A DNA stretch of 64,000 nucleotides from Fremontodendron californicum (taxonomy: Eukaryota; Streptophyta; Magnoliopsida; Malvales; Malvaceae), in assembly GCA_030761205.1 (NCBI GenBank), contig JAULJL010000015.1:12219501-12283500 (forward strand), given 5' to 3'. The translations under genes and the position numbers were made by a program. The notes under the pieces were generated by a model, which was not told the origin of the DNA, ran no database searches, and saw nothing but the letters and a program-made list of their open reading frames with translations. Position 1 is the stretch's first letter. Each line of letters begins with the position of its first letter. Below are positions 33,231-44,879 of this stretch, piece by piece.

Positions 33231-35137
33231 AGTACTGTGAGGGCCGGTGAAACATCGTTTTTCAATTGCTTTTAGCAGTCCACTGCTGTGTTGCTTGCTG
33301 CTTCAGTGCTTTTCAATATTGGAAATGCTAATCATCTAAAATAGACAAATTGCATATTTTTCCACTTCAATCTGTTAATTGGTTTGCGATTCCACCACAA
33401 TGCAACAATAATAAGACAAAATTACTTGGCATAAACGTTTCTTATAGTATTTTGAAAGAAACTCCCTTCCCCTCCTCTTTCTCCCTAGACAACTTTCTTA
33501 AGATTTTACCACTTTCATTAACAACTGTATGAAACTGTCCAACATTATGCACAATCATAACTTCGACAATATTAACAACATAAACATAGTTTCCTCCAAA
33601 AACTCGGATTCAATTCAATTAGTTCATACAACTATTTTTAAAAAATGATATCAAGTAAGTTTAAAATTCGAATTCCAACATATGTAACTCATTTTTATAT
33701 CTCAAATTATGACCTCTTTTCTAAAAAAAAACCTTCCTCCATAGGAAAAGGTTGGTGAAAAGGGCGACTTAAAAAAAAAAAATTCAATAGTAAATGGGTT
33801 AAATAATTAGTTGTGAGAGGCCACTGTGTCTTCCGCTTTGCTATAATTCAACACAGTTCCACAGAAAATAATAAGAATAATAAAATAAAATAAAAGATGG
33901 TCCAAGATCACAAGCATACTTCTGACCTTTTACCCATAGAAAGGAATATTCACTAAAACTTTGACGAGTAACCTTAGACTTGGGTAATTTGTAATTTGTT
34001 CAAGTCTACTGATTTCTGTTTTTTTCTTTATCAATCATATAAATATAAATACAATATAAATTATTAATTATGTCAAAATATTAAACACAATCACGATACG
34101 TGTATTAAACGTGTTGTGTTAATTTTTTTAATCATATTTAAATATATCATATTTATTATTTTATTTTTACTATTATTAAATATATCATATTCATTTCGTA
34201 TTTTTATATCTTATTTAAAATTATCAAATTTAAATATCCTGTATCTAACCAGTAAAAGTTAATGTTACAATCCCCAAAAACTGCCGGAGGAATTTAAATT
34301 TGGCCACTCAAGGAAATTTTCTCCTTTGAGGATTACTCCCCAAAAAATGAAGACATGACTCTTATTTCTTGTTTCTTTATATTTTTACTTAACTTTGTCC
34401 ATGTATATATTTAGATATTTGACCCAATCATAAAATGTATGTATATGTAATTTAAAAGCGTTAGAATCCAAGTTTTTTTTTTTAATAAAAAAATTAAGAT
34501 TAGTTTTGTCAATATTGAATTTTGTTATTATATTTTAATTTTATTGAATTTTATCACTACACATTTTATTTTATTGATTTTTGAATAAAGTCACAAAATT
34601 AATAAAAAAATTTGTGAAATATTTAAATTTCGTTACTTTTTTGTTGAAAAGTACAATGAAAAAAATGTATCATTTACATTAATAAAATATTTCATAAAAT
34701 ATTCTAATTTCATTATATATATATATATCAACAAAATTCAAAATATAAAGACAAATAAATAAAATTTAAATATAATAACTTAATTTAATATTAAATCATC
34801 GTATAATGATAATTTCATCTTAATTAAAAAAAAAAAAAAACCTTTATCCATTGGTATTTAATAAAGTAAAATTGGGTAAAAGTTACATTCTAAACCGTAT
34901 GATACGTTTTATAAAAATTAAAAAAAATTATTGATCATTTCTTCATTTAAAAAGCATAGAAAATTTTAAAACCTTACTAGGATTTTCTTTATCATTCCAT
35001 TCAAAGTTGTAAATGTTTTTACATTAGACAATGAAAATAAAGAGTGAAGAAGTGAAACTAAAACAATTAGAAAGGCCTTACAAAGATAGAGCATTTTGAT
35101 TTCAATTTGAATGATACAAAATAAAATCAAAGTTTTA
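33231..35137. other. AT-rich intergenic DNA between CPOX and the transporter gene
   Basis: No gene seen. Contains repeat fragments with ATATCATATTTATT words (34080..34250), related to the AGATCTGG MITE family, and A/T homopolymers. Convergent gene ends lie on both sides. Confidence 0.5.
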
Positions 35138-36968
35138 TTACTTTTCTGATCTGATTTCAATGCTTTGAGTTTGAGTAGGTGTTGCTGTAACAGTAACCTC
35201 CATCACTTTCTTTCCCTTTTCCCTTTCCTTTACCCACAAAGTTAAATAGAGACCAACAACTGAGTAGAGCTCCCACAATGCTATAAAATATGAAAAATAG
35301 TCATAATCTATACTTTCATATTATATATAAAAATTTTAATTGATTTAGTTTCACGAATCAAGTGACACTAACTTAAGAAGCGTAATTAAAAAAAAAAATC
35401 AAATTAAATTTTAATATCAAATATATACTATTATAAAGTGTCTGAATTTTGATATCAGTGAGTCAAGTGACATCAACTCAATCGATGAATTAACACAAAA
35501 TTCAAGATAAATTATAATAAATATATAAAATAAAAGATATGATTTTCACTTAATATCAAATTTTAAATTTTTTTTATTACTTTTCACACATTTAATTGAA
35601 AAAAAAAACCTACCTAATTATTCATGTTTTTTTTATGGTTATGTAACTTCTTTTTGTTTCACCACTTTTTTCTCACATTTTTTAATTTTTACACTTTTTT
35701 TTTCTTTCTTTCACTCATATAATGAATAATCTAATAATAAAGTAATAATATGCATGTTTTTTTTTATTTAATAATTTTTAAATGAAATATGTTTTTCTTA
35801 AAAACTGTCCACTTCTTTTAAAAAATCTGCCCATATCTAACTTCTTTTCTAAACAATAAAACACTTTTTCTTTCACAATTTTTTTTTCTTATTCACATTA
35901 TTGATGTGCAAATTTCTAGTCAGTTTTTTTTTTTTTTAAAAAAAGAGATAAGAGTAAAAACAAGTAATATAATGGCTCTAATAATTTGTCCAACTGTACT
36001 TAATTAGAATGCAATAATCTAAATAAATATAATATAATGTCTTAAAAACATTTATTAATTAAGTACATATAGTAATAACATAATTTTCAATTTAATCGAA
36101 CCTTAACAAGTGATCTTAAGAATGTCTAAGTAATTAATTAATGTATAAAACTGTAAAATAAAATGAGCATATATAGTTACCTTCCCAAAAACAAAACATC
36201 TCCCAAAATAAGCAGCGCCATTATTGTGGCAATAACTGTCCCTAAAGGTCGAAAGGCTGTAATGAAAACTGCACCTCTTGTTCGTCCCACTAATGCTAGA
36301 AGATAAAATGTAAGTCCAAATATCACAATCCCCTGAAATAATCTCATGTTTATTGGATACCTATAGATTTAATAATTTTAAATATGATATGAAAATACGA
36401 TACGAATATGATACATTTAATAAATACGAAAACAATGTAATAAACATGATACGATACGTTTAAACATGATTAATATGACACATTTAATATATTTATTGTA
36501 TTCGTGTTTAGGTTTTGATACATTTAATAATTTATATTGTGTTTTTGTTTACACGATTAACACATAAAAAATACGAATTATGACAAACATATACGGATTG
36601 TCAAATCTAATTACACATACATATTTATGATAAAAAAAAATATGAAAATTAGATGAAATTCATGAATTTGTAAAGCTTACACTATAAAGGACAGCAAGAA
36701 GAGAGATGTCCCAGGACAATCTCCAGGATGAAGCTTTATGATCGAGAACAGCTGCCATGGCTGCCGAAATTAAAGTCCCTGATAAGCATGTTAATGATGT
36801 AAGAGTTATTGGAGAAAATATACTTCCTCACTGTCATAGTCTGCATTATTTATATGTTAATATTAGCCGTTAATCATCAAAAATAATAATTAAAAAAAAA
36901 AAAAAAACCAAACTTCATATATAAAACAAGAATAATTGTAATTCAAGAATGAGATTTATCCATGTAAA

Positions 36969-37228
36969 TAGATCTGGTAATTTTGGACATCATACAAAAA
37001 AATACGATCCGAATACGACAAGTTTAATAAACAAGAAAATAATATAATAAACACGACTCAAAAAATTTAAATACAATTGACACGATTAATATGATATATT
37101 TAATATACATATCGTATTCATGTTTAGAATTTTGACACATTTAATAATTCTTGTTGTGCTTATATTTACACACTGATACAAAAAAAAGAATACAAGACAT
37201 AACATGTATACACGGATTGTCAGATCTA
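36969..37228. mobile_element. hAT-like MITE of the TAGATCTG family, with 8-bp target duplication
   Basis: Ends TAGATCTGGTAATTTTGGAC and CACGGATTGTCAGATCTA are inverted copies. A perfect 8-bp duplication CATGTAAA flanks the element (36961..36968 and 37229..37236). 260 bp, rich in ACGA/CGTATT words, non-coding, inside an intron of the WAT1-like gene. A more worn relative lies at about 36361..36610. Confidence 0.88.
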
Positions 37229-37867
37229 CATGTAAATAAGATTCATATATATGTATATGGATAATGAATATTGATTCTGAAACACCTGTAAGACATAAAA
37301 TGCTGATAATGAAAGGTATGAAACGAGGACCATGAGAGAGCCTTTTATCCAGTCCTTGTTTAATTGCAATTTTGAGGATGGTCCAGTTTGATGATGTTGG
37401 GGCTGATCCGAATGTAGTGAAATCACAACAGAACCTTTGTAGATTGTCATTAGTATTGCACCAGCTAAGCCAACAACTGTGCCTCCAACCTTTGCTTGGG
37501 CACCATTCTTGAAGATGTCTAAGGGCTCCATCCTGCTTAATAGTTTTTTTTTATAAATGTAGTTACAAGTACAACTAAAAATTACAATTATAATTAAGGT
37601 ATAAAAAATGAAATAAATAAATCAATTACCGGGCATATAATAAGATAAATCCAACACAAAATTAGGTTAAACTCATACATTCAATGTACTGAGGAAATAC
37701 ATAGAGTTGAACATAGTAAAATAATAAATTGAAAGATTTCGTTGAAAATGATTCGTTTGAAAATTTTCTGAAAAGCTAATCATAGTTCTTCTCTCCGTCG
37801 AAACAATAAGACCGTTATGCTCATTATTAAACTTGTTGAAGAGATAAAATATAATCAAGGTATATCT

Positions 37868-38025
37868 TTTTGATATACAAAGAATTTTTTTGTACAAAGG
37901 AGGTTGTAATCAGGGAATAGGGGAAGGATTGTAAATGTTGGGATTCGAACTCCAAACTTAGTGGATGTCACTTTTTAAGGGTGACCGCATAAACCAACTG
38001 AACTAAACCCTAGGCTACAACCGTC
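37868..38025 (-). repeat. tRNA-derived SINE-like element
   Basis: Read on -, a box-A-like TAGTTCAGTTGG and a box-B-like GAGTTCGAATCCC lie about 55 bp apart, as in plant tRNA-derived SINEs. The head is GGTTGTAGCCTAGGGTTTAG and the body runs into ATTACAACCTCCTTTG. It cannot fold as a full tRNA. A decayed relative may lie at about 53920..54010. Confidence 0.6.
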
Positions 38026-39335
38026 TAAGAGTTTGAAATATTTAAAAAATGAGATAAACTGCAAATTTGCTATTATATACACTTACAATTGAGTGTTGAA
38101 TTTTGCTATTATATTTTGATTTCATTAAATTTTGCTATTATACTTTCAATTTTGATAATTTTGGATCAAAATTAATAAAAATGAAATATTCTATGGACTA
38201 TTCAATTAATATATTTATGGACCAAAACTAATGTAAATGGAATATTCTACTCTTCCGTTAGTATATTTCAATTCCGTCAATTTCCAGCAACATTACTTGC
38301 ATTCTTTCTTGGATTAGAACTTTTTTATGTTTATATTAATTCTAATTTATTTGATAAATTATATTTGAAAAGTATTTATTTTATATAAAATTTCATAAAA
38401 TATATTAACAAATGTACACATGGCATGCCTTGTATACATTTTTACTACATGTGAAATATTCATATCATAAATTCTGTTTCATTAAAAATTTATTTTAAAT
38501 ATGTTAACAGAATATTTTATAAAATACTTCATTAGATTTAGTTTAAAAACAATAAAATTAAAAGTATAATGTCAAAAATCAATAAAATCAAAATATACCG
38601 AAAAAATTCAACACACTTATAAATTATAATATAATGATAAAATTAACCTTTTGCCCCTAAAAAAAAGGTGTTAATACTACTTGATGCAAAAGTTAGGTCA
38701 AATTGCTCATTCAAGTGTATATTTAATGCATTGACCTTTTATATATATATATATTGTCAATGAATTAGATGATATCATTTCATTAAAAGTTTTTAAAAAT
38801 AAATATATATAACTTTATTTTTAATGAGATGACATCATCTGATTTACTGATAATATATAATTTAATTGATAAATTCATACACTATTAATGCATGTATAAG
38901 ATTAACCGATGTATACTTCTTGTTGGTTCTTTTGCACAAGCTTTCAGTGTCTGATAAAAAAAATTAGTAAATTACCTGCATAAAACTGCTAATATAAAGG
39001 TGAATGATGGAATTAAGTTGGACAGGGCAGATGCAGCAGCTGGCGATGTGTCTTTTAGCCCTTCATAGTACAATGTCCTTCCCAACACAGATCTCCAGTT
39101 GAAATAACAATACAAGTATTAAATATATTGTGTTAATCGTATTTAAATATGTTATATAATATTATTGTTTTTTGTATTTATTAAATATATCGTACTCGTA
39201 TCGTATCTCATATTTTTTTATACTAGTTGTATAAACATAAATATAACAAAAATTATTAAATATATTAAAATTTTAAATATAAATATGGTATATATATTTT
39301 TAAAATATCGTATTAATTATATTTAAATATGTCAT

Positions 39336-39638
39336 GTAGAATATTTGACATAGTAAATACACAGTTTGACAAAGATAATATCATAAAAGACCTAAACCAA
39401 GTAATTCATAATCTTGAAAATAAAATGGGAAAAATGAAAGTAGTAGGACCTCCTGCTATAATTGATTCAACTAATCAACCACTAAGAATAATAATGCCTC
39501 AACCTGAACCCACATCTATATCATACTTTTAATCCACAATTAAATAATATAACAGATATGATAAGTAGAATATTTGACATAGTAAATACACAGTTTGACA
39601 AAGATAATATCATAAAAGACCTAAACCAAGTAATTCAT
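39336..39638 (+). repeat. 303-bp unit with identical 74-bp ends and a coding-like frame
   Basis: Bases 39336..39409 and 39565..39638 are identical (GTAGAATATTTGACATAG... to ...GTAATTCAT). The frame through the first copy reads RIFDIVNTQFDKDNIIKDLN then IMPQPEPTSISYF, which looks coding (coiled-coil type) but matches nothing I recognise. It could be a 1.3-copy tandem duplication of a 229-bp piece, or a remnant of a retroelement or integrated plant pararetrovirus. Located in an intron of the WAT1-like gene. Confidence 0.6.
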
Positions 39639-40318
39639 CATTTTCATTATTTTTAATGTTTATTAAATATGTTCATTATTTATTAAATATGTCATACTCG
39701 AATCTTTGTTTTGCATAGGATCCAAAATCATCCGGCCTAACTTCTTCCCCGTAGAAAAATCATTTTTGCCAAAAGCTCGCAATAGTTAGGTGAGGGGAGG
39801 GGAAAAGAAAAAGAAAAAACTCACCCAAAGAGACCCAGGAAGAAGATATCTCTCAGGATTACCAAGCTGATTTTTCTATCATTTTTTCTGCAAGAGAGAT
39901 TGGCATTCATTGGTTAGTTTACAGATTTAGAACAGTAATTAAAAGACGTATCCATCAAAATCACACTCATCAGAATTTAAAAAAAAAAAAGAAAAAAGAA
40001 AAAAAGTAACTAAAGGCAAGAAAGAAGAAATAGAAATTACCTTTCAAATAGAAGTGCAAGAAGAGCAGTGGTAAGAGTTCCAAACGCATGTCCATAAACC
40101 ACAAGCACGTAACTGCTCATGCCATTATCAAGAGAGACCTTGGAGATTATGTTGTATCCTGCAAAGCAAATATTGCAGAATATGCAGATAGCATACGGTT
40201 TTACCCCTTCAATGGTTAGCTTTCTCTTTCTCAAGCTCAGCTTTGTTCCTTCGCCCACGTTTTCATCATCCTGATTTGCTTCCATTTTCATTGAGATGTT
40301 AACTCTTAACACATGCAT

Positions 40319-40511
40319 TAATTTTCTTTGAGGTGATGATCATCTGCTTTATTTAACTAGACAAAGACATCAAATAGGTAATTCTATTCACCCTGCAGGT
40401 TTGTTGAATCCACTTCATGTGGCAAAGTGGTTCATGACTCGGATGCGAAACAACCTTTATAATGGGCAGAATCGTTCAATCAAATTATATTATCTTGAGC
40501 CCACTAATATC
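40319..40511 (-). promoter_or_regulatory. Upstream region of the WAT1-like gene
   Basis: Short region between the WAT1-like ATG and the next mobile element. Contains a TTATTTAA-type AT box in transcription direction at about 40350; no firm promoter call. Confidence 0.3.
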
Positions 40512-40602
40512 TTCTGCCCTAAACCGTGCCCCGCCTACCTGCCCCGCTCATAAAATTTTGCCACGTTATACTCGAAACTTCTATAATAGAAGGTTATTAT
40601 GT

Positions 40603-40640
<38 letters not shown>

Positions 40641-41882
40641 ACAATATAATGAAAAAATTAAACAAAAATCTTATTTTAGAGATTAGAAAATAAAAGATGA
40701 CTAGAGAAAAGACCTCGCTCGGCCGAGATACTTTTAATTTTTTTTAATTAATTTTAAAATTATATTACATTAAATAATAATTTTTTATTTTAAATTGTAA
40801 TAATATTAATATAATTATATTTTGTTAATTATGAAAATTAAATTTATGATAATTGTTTATTTATAAATTATGTAATATAAATGCATTTTCAAATGTTATT
40901 TATATATATATATTAAAAAATATTTAGACTTTTTTGTATACTGTAACTTTTTATTTATATAAGGTAAAAAACAAAAAATAAAATTGTGGTTTGTATTTAT
41001 TCTCTCGTAGGATCAATTTTTTCACATTGGTTAGCAGTAAATTCTTTTTTTTTTTCCGAGTGGATCGGGTACGGATCTTAAATCGAACCGCGACTCAACA
41101 TGCGGACCTATGCCTTTAAATACATAATTTAAAATTAAAATAATTAATAAAAAAAAATTTAACTTTTCTCCCGAGCCGGCCAGATACGGATCCTAAATCA
41201 GCCAGCGAGTTAACATGCGGACCAACCTCTTTAAATACATCATTTAAAATTAAAATTAAAATAATTAATAAAAAAAATTTAACCTTTTTCTTGAGCTGGT
41301 CGGGTACGGATCCTAAATCGACCCGCGAGTCAACATACAAAATAATAATTTTAAGTACATTATTTAAATTAAAATAAAAAACTAATTAATAAAATAATTT
41401 TTTTCACTTTTTTTCGTGTGGGTGGGATACAGATCTTAAACCGACTCACGAGTCAATGTACGGATCAACATCTTTAAATATATCATTTAAAAATAAATAA
41501 AATTAAGTAAAATTAAATTAAATTAAATTAATAAATAAATTATTTTTTCCAAGCGGGTTGATTTAGGATCCTAAATCGACTCATGAGTGATCGTATGAGC
41601 CAACCCTTTAATTTCACCATTTAAAATTAAAATAAAAGCAGTTAATAAAATAAATTTATTATTCTAATTTTATTCTCGAGCGGCTCGGATACAGATCTTA
41701 AATCGACCCGCGTGTAAACTTGCAAACCAACCCCTTTAAATATCATTTAAAAATAAAATAATTAATAAAATAAAAATAAAAATAAAAAACTAAAAATAAT
41801 TAATAAAATAAATTTCTTATTTATTTTTTCCTAAGCGGGTTGGGTACGGATCTTAAATCGACCCTCGAGTCAACGTGTAAAC

Positions 41883-42915
41883 AGTGTAGTAGGTACCGTA
41901 CAGGCCGGTACGTACCGTTTTTAAGGTAAACAAAAACGGCACCAGTCTCGTACTGTTTCAATTTTTGTACCGGCCCGTACCGATTGGTACAAGATTTTGA
42001 ATTTTTTATTTTTTTTAAAAAAATTCACTTATTTAATTTTTTAAACCAGTTTTAATATATTTTATGTCATGATCATTTTTATTTTTTTCATAATTACATT
42101 TAAAAATAAAATATGTTTATTAAATTAGGCTATTGAACATAATTATTAATAATTTATCATAATTTATCATATTTTAATATTTATTTTACTTATTTGATGT
42201 TTAAAAATTTTAGACATTAAATATTTAAAATTTTAAAATTTATATTTGCATATATATATATATATATATAATTGATGTATATTTGCATGTATATATAATA
42301 TATATCTTATTATGAAACTTAAAAATAAGCTCTATATATATAGATATATGAAAAAATATTTGAAAAATGCCGGTAAACCCGAAACGCTTAGGGATGGCAG
42401 CGGGTCCGATATCTGCATTTTTTGTACTATCCGAATCCGAAGTCGCAAAATTGTTTTAAAATCCGAATTCGCAAATTATCCGCATATTACTATCCGAATC
42501 CGAATTAAATAACATTATCCGCCAGATATCTGAATCCACTAAAAATCCGAATTCAATAAATCAATTTTTTTAAAAAAATAAAAATATAAAATCAAACAAA
42601 ATTTATGTGTTTTACAAATAAGCGGATTCGGATTCGGATATCCGAATCCGCATTATTTTTGCGGATTCGGATAATGGATATTCGAGGATTCATATCCGCA
42701 TCCGCTCCGAATTCTCTGCGGATAGTAATTATAATATCCGAACCCTACTTTTATCCGAATTCGCAAATTCGAATCCGCAAAAAAAGGATCGGATATCCGA
42801 GTCCGCATTTTAAATTGTCATCCCTAGAAACGGTACGCCAAAACATACTGGTACCGGTATATACCAGTACCAGAACAAAAACGGTACGCCCACCGGTTGG
42901 GTATTGACTACCTTG
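41883..42915. mobile_element. MITE inserted in the tandem array
   Basis: The insertion interrupts one array unit. CGTGTAAAC (41874..41882) and CGTGAAAAC (42916..42924) look like a 9-bp target duplication with one mismatch. Ends GTAGTAGGTACCG..ACCGTTTTT and AACGGTACGCC..GGTATTGACTACC are loosely inverted and rich in GGTACCGGTA words. It is itself interrupted at 42389..42826. Confidence 0.7.
42389..42826. mobile_element. hAT-like MITE TAGGGATGG family, nested inside the previous MITE
   Basis: Ends TAGGGATGGCAGCGGGTCCG and GCATTTTAAATTGTCATCCCTA (outer part inverted: TAGGGATG-CA). Flanks GAAACGCT (42381..42388) and GAAACGGT (42827..42834) form an 8-bp duplication with one mismatch. The interior is alternating ATCCGAATCCG / CGGATTCGGAT. 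Relatives: 14545..15253 and 46627..47104. Confidence 0.85.
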
Positions 42916-43896
42916 CGTGAAAACCAACCCTTTTAAACACATCATTTAAAAATAAAATAAAAATAGAAAACTAAAAATAATTAATAAAATAAATTTTTTT
43001 TTGAGCGGGTTGGATATGGATCCTAAATTGACTTGCGAGTCGACATGCGGACCAACCCCTTTAAATACATCATTTAAAATAAAATAATAAAAAAATATTT
43101 TTTTTTCTCTGTGGGTCAGATACGAATCCTAAATCAACCCGCTAGTCAACGTGTGGACTAATCCCTTTAAATACATTATTTTAAAAAAATAAAACTAAAA
43201 ATAATTAATAAAATAATTTTATTTTTTCTCGAGCGGATCGGGTATGAATCCTAAATCGACTCGCTAGTGAACGTCCAGATCAACCCTTTTAAATATATCA
43301 TTTAAAAATAAAAATAAAATTAAAATTAAAAATTAAAAATAATTAATAAAATAATATTTTTAATTTGTTTTACTGAACGGATCGAGTATAGATCTTAAAT
43401 CAACTCGTGAGTTATCGTACAGATCAACCCCTTTAAATATCTAATTTAAAAATAAAATAAAAAATAAAAACTTAAACTAAAAGAAAATAAAAGAAAAGAA
43501 TAAAAAAAATTAAAAGAAAAAGACAAAGAAAAATTATCCCTAGACAATTTCAAAAAAAATCCCTTGAGTCCTAAGGACTCAAAAGTTATATATAATAGAT
43601 TGAGTTTTTTTTTTTCAACGAAAATAATTTCTTTCTTTATGCTTAAAATTTCATGTATTAATTAAAACCCCTTGTAGTTTATTATACTAAAAAATAAAAC
43701 TAAAAATTCTTAGTAAATATTTATTTATTTTTGTTGAGTTTTAACATGTATCATGGAAATATAAAAGAAAGAAAAAAAGAAAATTCTTGAATTAATTGCT
43801 TAACCTTTTGGATTGATTTAAAACATGAAGTTTTGAAAATAACGTGGCAAAATTTTATGAGCGGGGCAGGGAGGCGGGCACGATTTAGGGGCAGAA

Positions 43897-44505
43897 CATT
43901 TTCGGTCGTATCCAACATATACGAATAAAAATTCCAAAGATACTGTTTGTGTCGGTATTGGATCTGAGTGCAGGTACTTGAAAGGGAAAAAAAACACGTC
44001 CGACATTGATTTTCTTACACTGAAACCAATATGTGGAAGAGGTGAGCACAAAGCCTTCCATTCTACTGAATCTACTCTCATCTCCTTTAACTTTTACTTT
44101 GTGCTCATCTCCAATACATACTAACTTGATTGTAGGAAAGCCAACGTCGGATTAACCTCTGGCCTTTTCTGATGTGTTTTCTTCCTCTTTTCATTTCAAG
44201 TGCGTACCCTAAATGTCAAAATACTCGATATTCTTCCAAACTAGCGCTAGTAGCTACCAGTATTTGTATATCTCATTCATTTTTTGTTGTTGGGTTGAAA
44301 TATTTATCCGTTATATAATATTCTACGGTACATAGCGAAAGAAAGTCACTGAATAAAGGCTCTTCTCCTTTTGTGGTAATGCAAACTTTCATTAAGCAGA
44401 TAGATTCTGGGCCAAGCCCAATGCTCTATTGTTTAATTGACCTTTGTTTAAATTAAAAATAAAAATAAAAAACCCTTAATAAACAGTGAAATAGCAAAGT
44501 GCAGA
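43897..44505. other. Intergenic DNA, no gene recognised
   Basis: Higher complexity than its neighbours but no long frame, splice pattern or RNA gene is convincing. Confidence 0.45.
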
Positions 44506-44877
44506 TTGGGCCTAAAGAGTGATGGAACACCGCCTTTCAACGCCTCTCTTCTTCGTTCAGCAATGCCACCAGCAGCACCACCAAAGGCAAAGTTCCTCTT
44601 CTTTACAAAAGCCCAGAGATCAAGGAAGACACCCAAAGGGAAGCCGTTACGCTCCAAGTCTTTTCATGGGGCAGAGGGGCATATCAGAATATACCCTTCT
44701 CCAGTGACCAATCTAATCTTTCCGACTGCTTCTTTTTCTCTCTCCCCAACCCCCGGTAAAATCTTTAATCAACAGAAAAACCAGAATCAAAACCAAAAGG
44801 AAGAAACTTTGCATTCACTTGGGATATCATCTGGGTTGTTCCATTCGGGTTTGGTTGTGGATGTGGGGAAAAGGTGA
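44506..44877 (+). CDS. Hypothetical small basic protein or gene fragment
   Basis: A 123-codon frame in a local GC-rich island. It can start at the first ATG (MGLKSDGTPPF) or, 19 codons on, at MPPAAPPKAKFLFF. The second start gives a basic N-terminus, PPKAKFLFFTKAQRSRKTPK, that could be an organelle-targeting or RNA-binding leader. The C-terminus is Gln/Asn-rich. I do not recognise a family. The reverse strand is also open for 69 codons here. It may be a first exon or a fragment left by transposition; nothing downstream continues it because a tandem repeat array follows at once. Confidence 0.25.
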   Translation: MGLKSDGTPPFNASLLRSAMPPAAPPKAKFLFFTKAQRSRKTPKGKPLRSKSFHGAEGHIRIYPSPVTNLIFPTASFSLSPTPGKIFNQQKNQNQNQKEETLHSLGISSGLFHSGLVVDVGKR

Positions 44878-44879
44878 TA

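Larger units (their letters stand above)
35138..40318 (-). pseudogene. WAT1-related EamA/DMT transporter, two frameshifts
   Basis: Plant WAT1-type (nodulin MtN21, EamA) carriers are ten-helix membrane proteins that export auxin or other metabolites. Exons on -: 40318..40041, 39887..39825, 39092..38976, 37532..37286, 36840..36681, 36332..36181, then 35282..35138. All have GT..AG borders and join in phase. The protein begins acidic, then has KPYAICIFCNICFAGYNIIS (helix 1), GRTLYYEGLKDTSPAAAS, ALSNLIPSFTFILAVLCR, GGTVVGLAGAILMTIYKG, a loop, then the second EamA half with GIVIFGLTFYLLALVGR. Exon 5 is 160 nt where 159 is expected: one extra base near 36815 throws the frame off, and the other frame resumes the family sequence (TSLTCLSGTLISAAMAAVLD). 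A second frame change near 35258 occurs in the last exon before VVGLYLTLWVKERE. Either a recent pseudogene or sequence errors. Confidence 0.85.
41040..43440. repeat. Tandem array of 11 ~120-bp units, split by an insertion
   Basis: The core (G/A)GATC(C/T)TAAATCGACCCG recurs at about 41073, 41189, 41309, 41432, 41567, 41694, 41849, then 43019, 43126, 43247 and 43391. Each unit holds CGAGCGGGTCGGGTACGGAT, a GAGTCAACATGCGGACCAAC stretch, TTTAAATACATCATTTAAAA and an A/T-rich spacer. Units differ by 10-25%. Confidence 0.85.
40512..43896. mobile_element. 3.4-kb TIR element carrying a tandem array and nested insertions
   Basis: Left end TTCTGCCCTAAACCGTGCC, then CTGCCCCGCTCATAAAATTT and TTGCCACGTTAT, faces an inverted copy ending GGGGCAGAA at 43896; similarity is about 75 bp. 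Between the ends lie a TA run (40605..40637), an array of ~120-bp units (41040..43440), and a two-level nested MITE insertion. No coding capacity. No clear target duplication, so class is uncertain (non-autonomous MULE-like or foldback). Confidence 0.7.

Noticed and set aside
37868..38025. Possible functional tRNA gene on -
   Set aside because: Boxes A and B are present but the arms do not pair into a cloverleaf and there is extra sequence; SINE-like instead.
39336..39638. 74-bp repeats as LTRs of a tiny retrotransposon
   Set aside because: No TG..CA ends, PBS, purine tract or target duplication.
41040..43440. CRISPR-like array
   Set aside because: Eukaryotic context; whole units are repeated, not short repeats with unique spacers.
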